From: DATJFH01 sp035495815
GTDB lineage: Bacteria; Acidobacteriota; Terriglobia; Bryobacterales; Bryobacteraceae
Assembly (NCBI GenBank): GCA_035495815.1
Contig: DATJFH010000124.1
Coordinates: 1-64,000 of the forward strand
Reading direction: 5' to 3'
DNA: 64,000 nt
Shown here: one piece after another, positions 1 through 7,507 of the stretch
How the letters are laid out: every line of letters begins with the position of its first letter
Numbering within the stretch: the stretch's first letter is position 1
Made by a program: the position numbers and the translations under genes
Notes under the pieces: model-generated
What the model was told of the DNA's origin: nothing
What the model saw: the letters and a program-made list of their open reading frames with translations, nothing else
Databases searched by the model: none

Positions 1-223
1 CTGCGCCGAGAAAAATCGCGTCGCAGGGACGCAAGAGATCCAAGGCGTTCTGGGGCATCATGCGACCATTCGCAAAGTAGTATTCCGAACCCCAGTCGAA
101 ATCCTGGAAGCGGCAGGTAAAACCGTGCTTGTTACCCGCGCGTTCGAGAACGCGTTTTCCTTCGGGAATGATCTCCTGACCGACCCCGTCGCCGGCGATG
201 ACTGCGATATTGAGTTGTCTCAA
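1..223 (-). CDS. Isopropylmalate/tartrate dehydrogenase-family protein, N-terminal part
   Basis: The minus strand reads from a TTG at 223 off the left edge of the window. An in-frame TAG at 235-233 lies just upstream and no other start codon intervenes, so TTG is the only start before the first conserved residues. The translation begins RQLNIAVIAGDGVGQEI, the nucleotide-binding beta strand of the isocitrate/isopropylmalate dehydrogenase superfamily, and continues with a DWGSEYY stretch and a GRMMPQNALDLLRPCDAIFLGA stretch like tartrate dehydrogenase and LeuB. These enzymes oxidatively decarboxylate 2-hydroxy acids with NAD(P). The catalytic residues lie outside the window, so the substrate cannot be told. 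It follows the DUF4097 gene by 12 bases and may be co-transcribed with it. Confidence 0.85.
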   Translation of the reverse strand, partial: MRQLNIAVIAGDGVGQEIIPEGKRVLERAGNKHGFTCRFQDFDWGSEYYFANGRMMPQNALDLLRPCDAIFLGA

Positions 224-235
224 TCCCCTAAGCTA

Positions 236-1147
236 TCACAGCTTCAGGATCCGGATGGAACCCTGGGAGGTGGTGAGGTCAAGCTTGGGTCCTCCGGATC
301 CGACGACGCCTTGCAGGCGAGAGGGAGAGGTGTCGCCTTCTTTCCGAATATCGAAGTCGCTCGAGATCCTACTGTTTCTGGTGGTTTGCGCCTTGACGTT
401 TGCGCCCGACGAAGCTGGAATACGGACGGTGATCGAGCCGTTGCTCGTAGATGCAAGTACGTCGCTGCGGCTCACCGCGCCAAGCTTGAGGTCGACGGCG
501 CCATTGGAGGTCTCGAGGGTTACAGGTCCGCCGCGGCTGTCTTCGAGATCTACTTTGACACTGCCGTTTGAAGTTGTTGCTGCAACAGGGCCACGGATCG
601 CCAACGCTTGCACGGCTCCGTTGGATGTGCGCACCTCGGTATCGCCTTCGACGTCCTGAAGCTGAACAGATCCGTTGGATGTAGCGATCTGGAGCCTGCC
701 GCGGGTTTTGGTCGCGTGGACGGAGCCGTTGGTGGTCCGGAGATTGGCGCCGGCTTCGAAGCCGTCGATGCGGACCGAGCCATTGGTACTGCGAATCTCG
801 GAGAGTTCGACACGCCGCGGGGCTTTGATCACGTACTTGACGCCGGCGTCACCCGGTTGAGTGGGCGGCAGTGTGCGAATGAGAGCGCCACCCGAACTGA
901 CGGAGATATCTATCTTGAGCTGGTCCAGCAATTCCCGGCTTTCTGCATACCGGGTGGCGGTGATGTCGAGGATGTTCTTGTCCCAGGCGGTGATTTCCAC
1001 GGAACCATTGACATTTTCCAGGTTGAGCTTTGCCCCGGCTTGCAGGGGGTAGGTCTGGTGGAACTGGGCTTCGACCCGGGTCTTTTTGGGTTCGAGGCCC
1101 ACCAGCAGGGGGACCACAGTCAGTGTCAATACAGCACGTCTGTACAT
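236..1147 (-). CDS. DUF4097 family exported beta-repeat protein
   Basis: This 303-residue protein starts with a short signal peptide (about residues 1-18, ending in a Leu/Val-rich core). It then carries about eight copies of an NGSV/NGAV motif spaced about 20 residues apart (NVNGSVEI, STNGSVRI, TTNGSVHA, TSNGSVQL and so on). This is the pattern of the DUF4097 putative-adhesin family, predicted to fold as a right-handed beta helix. A good ribosome site (GGAGG about 5 bases before the ATG) supports the start at 1147. Function is unknown. In other bacteria such proteins sit near extracytoplasmic sigma factors or membrane-stress genes, but none is visible here. It is divergent from the prolyl oligopeptidase, with a 210-base shared upstream region. 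Confidence 0.8.
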   Translation of the reverse strand: MYRRAVLTLTVVPLLVGLEPKKTRVEAQFHQTYPLQAGAKLNLENVNGSVEITAWDKNILDITATRYAESRELLDQLKIDISVSSGGALIRTLPPTQPGDAGVKYVIKAPRRVELSEIRSTNGSVRIDGFEAGANLRTTNGSVHATKTRGRLQIATSNGSVQLQDVEGDTEVRTSNGAVQALAIRGPVAATTSNGSVKVDLEDSRGGPVTLETSNGAVDLKLGAVSRSDVLASTSNGSITVRIPASSGANVKAQTTRNSRISSDFDIRKEGDTSPSRLQGVVGSGGPKLDLTTSQGSIRILKL

Positions 1148-1357
1148 ATCATGTCCTCCAAAGGCTTACGGCTTACGAAAGGCAGCTGGCGCCAGGGATT
1201 CGCCGACCTTCTGTTCTGACGAGGAGCCCGGCGAAAGGTTTTCAAATTTAGTCGATAGAGTTCGCTGGGGCCGTGGGTTGTCGGCCTGCCGGAGGAGGGG
1301 ACAGGGGCAGAGGCGCGGGAGATCGATTCGCGGGGACAGTATACACTGAAGTTAGCC

Positions 1358-3481
1358 ATGCGAAAAATGACCATTGCCGCGACCGCATTCCTTCTATGCG
1401 GGACCTGGCTGGTTGCCGCCGACAAGAAAATGACCTATCCAACCGCCCGGAGAAGCCCACAAGTGGACACGTATCACGGAGTCCGCGTGGAAGATCCATA
1501 CCGTTGGCTGGAGGATGCCGATTCGGCGGAGAGCAAAGCCTGGGTTGCGGCGGAGAATGCGCTCACGCAGCGCTATCTAAAGGACATTCCGGAGCGCGAG
1601 CGGATTTTGAAGCGTTTGACCGAGCTTTGGAACTTCGAGCGTTACTCGAACTTTTTCAAAGCGGGAGGGCTCTATTTTTATTCACGAAACGACGGGCTTC
1701 AGAATCAGAACGTTCTATACACCCTGAAGTCGCTCGACGGGAAGGCGCGGGTGCTGCTCGACCCGAACACGCTGTCGGCAGACGGGACAGTGGCGCTTTC
1801 CGGGCTAAACGTCAGCGACGACGGAAAACTGCTGGCATATTCAATTTCGCGGTCTGGATCAGATTGGCTGGAGTGGCGAATCAGGGACATCGAAACGGGA
1901 CGGGACCTCCCGGACCTGCTGCGGTGGTCGAAGTTTTCGGCGGCGGGATGGTCGATGGACAGTAAGGGCTTTTATTACCAGCGCTTCGCGGAACCCCGGT
2001 CCGATCAGGAACTGACTGGAACCAACTATTACGCCAAGCTGTATTATCACAAGGTCGGGGAGCCGCAGTCGGCCGATAAACTGATTTACGAGAGGCCGGA
2101 TCAGAAGGACTGGCAGTTCAGCGGGGGAACGACGGAAGACGGACGCTACCTGATCATCGAGATCAGCAAGGGCGCGGAGGACAAGAACCTGGTGTATTAC
2201 CAGGATCTGAAGACTCGGGGGGCGAAGGTCAGGGCGCTGGTGGACGCCTTCGAGGGAGCGTATTCACTGCTCGGAAGCGAGGGCAGTCGCTTCTATTTCC
2301 GGTCGACCGGAGGATCGCCGCGCGGCAGGATCATCATGATCGACGTGACGAAGCCGGGGCGCGAGCACTGGAAAGAGATCGTACCGGAGCAGCAGGACAC
2401 GTTGCAGGATGCGCGCATGGCAGGCGGCATGTTGACGCTGGCGTATCTGAAGGACGCCTATAGCGCGGCCAGGATTTACAAACTGGACGGGACGTTCGTG
2501 CGGGACGTGGACCTGCCCGGAATCGGCTCAGTCGGCTGGTCGGCGGCCCGATCGACCGACCGGGAGCTGTTTTATGCATACACCAGCTTCACCGCTCCGG
2601 CGACGTTATACCGGTATGACCTCCAGAAGGGGGTGAGCACGGCGGTGCGGCAAAGCAAGCTCAATTTCGATCCGGATGCATACGAGACAAAGCAGATCTT
2701 CTATGCCAGCAAGGATGGGACACGCGTGCCGATGTTCCTGGTCTATAAGAAGGGGCTAAAACAGGACCGGTCGAATCCGACTTATCTTTACGGCTACGGC
2801 GGTTTCAACATTTCGATGACGCCATCGTTCAGCGTCTCCGTGCTGGAGTGGATGGAACGGGGCGGATTGCTCGCTGTTCCCAATCTGCGCGGCGGCGGAG
2901 AGTATGGGGAAGCATGGCACGAAGCGGGGACGAAGAAAAACAAGCAGAATGTGTTCGAAGACTTTATTGCGGCGGCCGAATGGCTGATCGCAAACCGGTA
3001 TACGTCAACGCCCAAACTGGCGATCGCGGGGGGAAGCAACGGAGGATTGCTGGTGGGAGCCTGTCTGAATCAGCGGCCGGACCTGTTCGGGGCGGCGCTG
3101 CCCGCAGTGGGCGTGATGGACATGCTCCGTTTCCACAAGTTCACGATCGGGTGGGCCTGGACAGTGGATTACGGATCGCCGGACAACGCGGAAGAGTTCC
3201 GCACGCTGATGGAGTACTCGCCGCTGCACAATATCCGGATGGGGACGAAGTACCCGGCAACGCTGGTGACAACGGCTGATCATGACGACCGTGTGGTCTC
3301 CGGCCACAGCTTCAAGTACGCCGCGGCGCTGCAGCATGCTCAAGAGGGTCCGGCCCCGATTCTCATCCGCATCGAGACGAAGGCGGGCCACGGCGCCGGA
3401 AAGCCGACGTCCAAGCTGATTGAGGAAGCGGCCGACCGCTGGGCGTTCCTGCAGAAGGCCCTGAATATCGGTAACCCATAG
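1358..3481 (+). CDS. Prolyl oligopeptidase (S9A), exported
   Basis: This 707-residue serine peptidase cleaves after proline in short peptides. Residues 1-21 look like a signal peptide, so it probably acts in the periplasm. An N-terminal segment (TYPTARRSPQVDTYHGVRVEDPYRWLE) is diagnostic of S9A. A seven-bladed propeller spans roughly residues 85-430 and an alpha/beta hydrolase domain follows. The nucleophile lies in GGSNGG (Ser560), the acid in ADHDDRV and the histidine in KAGHGAGKP, so the triad is complete. Length matches the family. The gene stands alone: DUF4097 is divergent upstream, and the TonB-like gene starts 26 bases after its stop and may be read through. Confidence 0.95.
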   Translation: MRKMTIAATAFLLCGTWLVAADKKMTYPTARRSPQVDTYHGVRVEDPYRWLEDADSAESKAWVAAENALTQRYLKDIPERERILKRLTELWNFERYSNFFKAGGLYFYSRNDGLQNQNVLYTLKSLDGKARVLLDPNTLSADGTVALSGLNVSDDGKLLAYSISRSGSDWLEWRIRDIETGRDLPDLLRWSKFSAAGWSMDSKGFYYQRFAEPRSDQELTGTNYYAKLYYHKVGEPQSADKLIYERPDQKDWQFSGGTTEDGRYLIIEISKGAEDKNLVYYQDLKTRGAKVRALVDAFEGAYSLLGSEGSRFYFRSTGGSPRGRIIMIDVTKPGREHWKEIVPEQQDTLQDARMAGGMLTLAYLKDAYSAARIYKLDGTFVRDVDLPGIGSVGWSAARSTDRELFYAYTSFTAPATLYRYDLQKGVSTAVRQSKLNFDPDAYETKQIFYASKDGTRVPMFLVYKKGLKQDRSNPTYLYGYGGFNISMTPSFSVSVLEWMERGGLLAVPNLRGGGEYGEAWHEAGTKKNKQNVFEDFIAAAEWLIANRYTSTPKLAIAGGSNGGLLVGACLNQRPDLFGAALPAVGVMDMLRFHKFTIGWAWTVDYGSPDNAEEFRTLMEYSPLHNIRMGTKYPATLVTTADHDDRVVSGHSFKYAAALQHAQEGPAPILIRIETKAGHGAGKPTSKLIEEAADRWAFLQKALNIGNP

Positions 3482-3507
3482 GTACGGCCATCCGGCTGGA
3501 CATCTGA

Positions 3508-4098
3508 TTGCAAGTTCGAGTTCGCGTGCTCCAACTGTTTCCTCGGGAACAAACCGATCGAAATAGCCGCTGGGGATGGCTCGTGCTATCCGTCTGTTTC
3601 CTGATGCTTTCCGTTTATTTTCTTTATCCGACTCTGGAACTGAAGACTTCAGAGCCGGAGCCGGAGCGAGCCGCGGGTGTGGCGCCGGACGGGGAGGGTG
3701 GGACAAATCCGGTTTCCGCCGAGACTGAAACTTCTACCCCGGCGACGGTCGAGACATTGGGAAAGACTCTCAGGCCGCCGAATGTCATCCATGAGGTCCG
3801 TCCCTATGCGCCGGAAGGAATCCGGAACCGGCTCGGAGGGCGCAGGGTCGTGGTGGACGTGATGGTTTCCGTCGAGAAGAACGGAAGGCCGGGCCGGGTA
3901 GACATAGTAAAGCCATCGGGCGCCGACAGTTTGCAGTCGTATCTTTCGCAACGGGCTCTGGAAGCAGTCCGGCAGTGGAGATTCGAACCGGCAAGAATCG
4001 ATCAGCAGGCGATACCCGGAGAGATGGCGATTCGCTTCCAATTCGACAGGTCGGGAACGGAGTGGTCTCGCCTGGCACGGCCGTCCAACGCTTCGTGA
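3508..4098 (+). CDS. TonB C-terminal-domain (energy transducer-like) protein
   Basis: The protein has about 196 residues from TTG 3508, or 190 from the in-frame GTG at 3526; neither start has a strong ribosome site. Residues about 20-42 form one membrane helix. A Pro/Glu/Thr-rich linker follows, then a C-terminal domain (about 95-185). It contains VVVDVMVSVEKNGRPG, an ALEAVRQWRFEPA motif and a final beta strand, the TonB_C signature. TonB proteins carry proton-motive energy to outer-membrane receptors. No ExbB/ExbD or receptor gene is near, so this may be a stand-alone TonB-like protein of the kind abundant in Acidobacteria. It is convergent with epsI. Confidence 0.75.
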   Translation: MQVRVRVLQLFPREQTDRNSRWGWLVLSVCFLMLSVYFLYPTLELKTSEPEPERAAGVAPDGEGGTNPVSAETETSTPATVETLGKTLRPPNVIHEVRPYAPEGIRNRLGGRRVVVDVMVSVEKNGRPGRVDIVKPSGADSLQSYLSQRALEAVRQWRFEPARIDQQAIPGEMAIRFQFDRSGTEWSRLARPSNAS

Positions 4099-4118
4099 GC
4101 AACGCTGCCAGAGCTGGT

Positions 4119-4769
4119 TCAGGCGGGCAAGTAGCGACGCAGCGGGCTGAAGAATGCCTGGACGAACTGCACGGCGACCTTCTCGGCGGTGGCTTCATCG
4201 CGGCCGATTACGGGGACAATGACTCTCACTACGGCCACGTCTGTGCGGTTATAACGAATGGCGTCCGCCACGGTCCAGAACTTGGCTTTGTATTCGCTGG
4301 CAATGACCCGCTTCTGAGTCTGGTACCAGTAAAGGACAAGACTCCTTTCTTCGCCTCTGGCGACCAGATATCTGTTGACGACGATGGGTTGGTCAAAGTC
4401 GGGAACAGACACCTCGAGAAAGTCGTCGTGTGACGCCTCCCAACCTGCGCCGGGGAGACAATTTTTGGGGCTGTGGGGAGCCTTGCCGCTGCGCTGGGTT
4501 TTGAAGAAGGCGATAAAGAGGTTCGGGGAATTGCGAAAAGCCGGGTTACCGTAATTCCTTGTCAGGGTGTCGTCCGCCTGAAGGACGGCCTGCGTCTCCT
4601 TGTCGACGTAGCCCTCTTGAAGTGTTTTCCAATCCGATATTTGCCTGGGGAAGTCCTGCAAGGGCCTGATTGGCGGCAGGTTTTCATCGCGCGAAGCGGC
4701 ATAAAAAAGGGCTGCCTGGATGAGGAAAGCGGCGGTTAGAATGCGGGCGTACTTGTTACCTGCGAGCAT
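4119..4769 (-). CDS. epsI: EpsI-type exosortase-associated protein (DUF3485)
   Basis: This 216-residue protein has one N-terminal membrane helix (about residues 8-25) and a periplasmic DUF3485 domain. The family hallmark HSPKNCLPGAGW lies near residue 105. EpsI proteins accompany exosortases, either as a separate gene or fused to the exosortase C-terminus, and are linked to exopolysaccharide or envelope protein sorting; the biochemical role is not established. Its start overlaps the end of the exosortase gene by 14 bases, so the two are translationally coupled. Confidence 0.88.
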   Translation of the reverse strand: MLAGNKYARILTAAFLIQAALFYAASRDENLPPIRPLQDFPRQISDWKTLQEGYVDKETQAVLQADDTLTRNYGNPAFRNSPNLFIAFFKTQRSGKAPHSPKNCLPGAGWEASHDDFLEVSVPDFDQPIVVNRYLVARGEERSLVLYWYQTQKRVIASEYKAKFWTVADAIRYNRTDVAVVRVIVPVIGRDEATAEKVAVQFVQAFFSPLRRYLPA

Positions 4770-5682
4770 TCAACGCTCCGGACACGCGGTCTACAATTTG
4801 ATGAAAGACGGCGAGAATCGCCAAAGCAACCATAAAAATGACCCAGCCCGAGGCAGCGTGAAAGAAGCCGTGGGCCAACTCGGGCTTAACCTCCGACAGG
4901 ATGCCGGTAAGGGTGACCCGACTGGCATTGGCAACAATGGCGATGGGCACAGTGGCCAAGAAAAGGAGCACACGCATCCAGGTTCTCTTATCGAAGAAGT
5001 ATCCGTATATGAGAGAGAGGAAGGTGAGCGTCAGTAGGGAACGGATACCACTGCACGCCTCGACGACCGACAGTTTCTGACCGGCAAGCTCGAGAATATT
5101 TCCCTCGCGAAAGACGGGGATGCCGATCGCCATGAGGGCCCATTCCGCCGCGCGGGAAGCCAGCAACTGAAGCGGGAAAGTAATCTGGTTGTAAATAATG
5201 GCAGGGATCGGGACCATGAAGAAAAGCAAAAACAGAGGGAATGCGACGACTTTCAATCTCTCGATTCCGCCCAGGAACCAGACCGCGCCGATGATCGAGA
5301 GAACAATGGCAGTGCGCGCAAGAAACAGCTCGGCGCCGAGAGTGGCCACGAAAACCTGGAGTCCGGCATATACGATCAAAGCCAGGGCCATCCATGCCGG
5401 TCTGGCGGGCGTAGCGAAGAATTTTTCACGCTGCTGCCAGGCGATGTAAGCGGCCAGGGCGGGAACAAAGAAGCCGTGACTCATGTCCTCGTCGTTATTC
5501 CATTGAGCTACCATCCGGGTGATAACGGGCCAATAACACAGAATGATGAGAGCTCCGAACCAGACTAAGGGGGTCCACGAAAAGGCGGTCAACGAAGCTC
5601 GTTCGGGCGATTTGTCAACCGCAGGAGTCATGAAGGGCAGCGAAAAACGGGTAGTCCCGGATAAACATTTCAATGATAACAT
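4756..5682 (-). CDS. Exosortase (transpeptidase-like integral membrane protease)
   Basis: This is a 308-residue polytopic membrane protein with the exosortase/archaeosortase core. A catalytic cysteine sits in VEACSGIRS (Cys210), the conserved arginine in NASRVT (Arg255) and the histidine in HGFFHAASGW (His275). The family is proposed to process proteins with a C-terminal PEP-CTERM-like signal during surface export. A second in-frame ATG at 5631 (MTPAVDKS) is an equally plausible start and would remove 17 residues; neither has a clear ribosome site. It is coupled to epsI and divergent from the S55 peptidase gene. No candidate PEP-CTERM substrate is seen in this window. Confidence 0.9.
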   Translation of the reverse strand: MLSLKCLSGTTRFSLPFMTPAVDKSPERASLTAFSWTPLVWFGALIILCYWPVITRMVAQWNNDEDMSHGFFVPALAAYIAWQQREKFFATPARPAWMALALIVYAGLQVFVATLGAELFLARTAIVLSIIGAVWFLGGIERLKVVAFPLFLLFFMVPIPAIIYNQITFPLQLLASRAAEWALMAIGIPVFREGNILELAGQKLSVVEACSGIRSLLTLTFLSLIYGYFFDKRTWMRVLLFLATVPIAIVANASRVTLTGILSEVKPELAHGFFHAASGWVIFMVALAILAVFHQIVDRVSGALNARR

Positions 5683-5728
5683 CCCGAGTCCGTCAAGCGT
5701 CTGAACAGAGAGGGACTAGAATACTAGT

Positions 5729-7507
5729 ATGCAGCTACCGGCAACCTGGCGCTCCGGTTTGGCCGGGATCATGTGGTTTCTCGCGCTGGCGCCCGCTTCC
5801 ACACCAGCAACCACTCCGTTTTTTCCGCTGAAAGACGTGAAGCCGGGGATGCGCGGTATTGGGAAGACAGTCTTCTCAGGCGACCGGATCGAGGATTTTC
5901 AGGTAGAAATTCTAGGCGTGCTGGAAAATATCGGACCGAAGCAATCCCTCATTCTGGCGCGGCTATCGGGAGGACCGATCGCCAGCACGAACGTGATGCA
6001 GGGAATGAGCGGTAGTCCTGTCTATCTGGAAGGAAGGCTGGTAGGGGCGGTGGCGATGGCGTTCCCCTACGCGAAGGAACCGATCGCCGGCATCCGGCCG
6101 ATTTCAGACATGTTGAGCAACGCGGAAAAGCCGGCGGCACGGGCCAGAACCCAAATGACAGACACCGACGTGCTGGCGGCGTTTCCAAAGCGCGGTGAAG
6201 CCGTGTTCGGAGCGGGCCGGATGATTGACATCGCAACGCCGATCTCTTTTGGCGGTTTTACGAGGGCTGCGATCGAGCGCTTTGCACCGCAATTGAGAGC
6301 GTTGGGCCTGGAGCCGACGCAGGGAGTTTCGAGCGGCGGACGGATTCCGGAGACAATGGGCGCACACTCTTCGTTAAAGCCCGGGTCGATGATCAGCGTA
6401 GGGCTGGTCACGGGGGATCTGAGTATTGGAGCCGACGGGACAGTGACCTATATCGACGGCAACCGGATTTACGCATTCGGCCATCGATTTCTCTCAGTGG
6501 GGTCGACGGACCTGCCGTTCGCGCGGTCCGAGGTGCTGACGCTGTTGCCATCGGTCTCCAGCTCCTTCAAGATTTCAGCCGCCCGGGAGCTGATGGGCTC
6601 GATATCGCTGGATCACAGCACGGCCATCGCCGGAGAGTTGGGCCGTCGGGCGGCAATGGTTCCGGTTGCGATCCGGGTGGCCGGCCCAACGGGCAAGAAA
6701 TCGACCTATCAGATGCAAATGGTCGATGACCGGTTTTTGTCGCCATTCCTGTTGCAGATGAGCGTATTCTCCGCCATCGATGCGACGGAGCGGACGGTCG
6801 GCGCGGGAAGCTTCGTAGTCAAGGGGCAGATCCAGTTTCGGGATGGAACCACGCCGGTGAAGCTGGACAATATGTTCGCGGGGGACGTCAGCTCCGCGAT
6901 GCAGGTCGCGCAATCGGCGTCGATTCCCCTTGCATATGTGCTTCAGGGCGGATTCGACAAGGTGCGGGTAAAGCAGGTGGATCTCGATATCGAAACGTTC
7001 GATCAGAAAAGGCAGTTGCAAATCGACCACGTTTTCCCCAGCCGGCGCGAGACCAGGCCCGGTGAACCAGTAGAGCTAAATGTAGGACTGGCGGGCGAGA
7101 ACGGCGCGCTGATCACGCGGAAAGTGAGGTATCAGACGCCGATCGGCCTCACACCAGGGCCGCTGTATTTCACCATTTCCGACGCCAACACGGCGAATAT
7201 CACGGATTACCGCCAAACTCTGGGATCGGCCCCCCGTTCAGCCAATCAGATGATCTCGAACGTAAATAATCTCAAGGTCAACACGAAGGCGTATGTGCGG
7301 GCGTGGCGTCCGGACCCGGCTTATCAGGTAAATGGCGAAGACATTCCGTCGCCGCCTCCGTCCCTCGGGATGATTCTGGCGCGGTCGCAAGCCGGGTACG
7401 GGGGACTGACCCAGACATTCAACTCGAAGCTGGCGGAGCTCGAAATCAGCGGCATCGGCGCGGTGGTGACCGGGTCGAAGACGATTCAAGTGGATATCAA
7501 AGAATGA
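5729..7507 (+). CDS. SpoIVB-type S55 peptidase domain protein, exported
   Basis: This 592-residue protein has an N-terminal signal sequence (about residues 8-27) and a SpoIVB S55 peptidase domain. Visible marks are FPLKDVKPGMRGIGKTVF, a VEILGVLENIGPKQSLILARL strand and the nucleophile motif GMSGSPV (residues 92-98). In Bacillus, SpoIVB cleaves a partner to trigger sigma-K processing. In non-sporulating Acidobacteria this domain occurs in larger exported proteins of unknown target. The remaining 400 residues are beta-rich with no recognised domain. A 5-base inverted repeat (5715-5728) lies between a GAGGGA ribosome site and the ATG. The next gene overlaps by 4 bases (ATGA). Confidence 0.8.
   Translation: MQLPATWRSGLAGIMWFLALAPASTPATTPFFPLKDVKPGMRGIGKTVFSGDRIEDFQVEILGVLENIGPKQSLILARLSGGPIASTNVMQGMSGSPVYLEGRLVGAVAMAFPYAKEPIAGIRPISDMLSNAEKPAARARTQMTDTDVLAAFPKRGEAVFGAGRMIDIATPISFGGFTRAAIERFAPQLRALGLEPTQGVSSGGRIPETMGAHSSLKPGSMISVGLVTGDLSIGADGTVTYIDGNRIYAFGHRFLSVGSTDLPFARSEVLTLLPSVSSSFKISAARELMGSISLDHSTAIAGELGRRAAMVPVAIRVAGPTGKKSTYQMQMVDDRFLSPFLLQMSVFSAIDATERTVGAGSFVVKGQIQFRDGTTPVKLDNMFAGDVSSAMQVAQSASIPLAYVLQGGFDKVRVKQVDLDIETFDQKRQLQIDHVFPSRRETRPGEPVELNVGLAGENGALITRKVRYQTPIGLTPGPLYFTISDANTANITDYRQTLGSAPRSANQMISNVNNLKVNTKAYVRAWRPDPAYQVNGEDIPSPPPSLGMILARSQAGYGGLTQTFNSKLAELEISGIGAVVTGSKTIQVDIKE

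Noticed and set aside
236..1147. Repeated NGSV-coding units as a DNA repeat array
   Set aside because: The repeats are protein-level motifs with variable codons and spacing, not a CRISPR or tandem DNA repeat.
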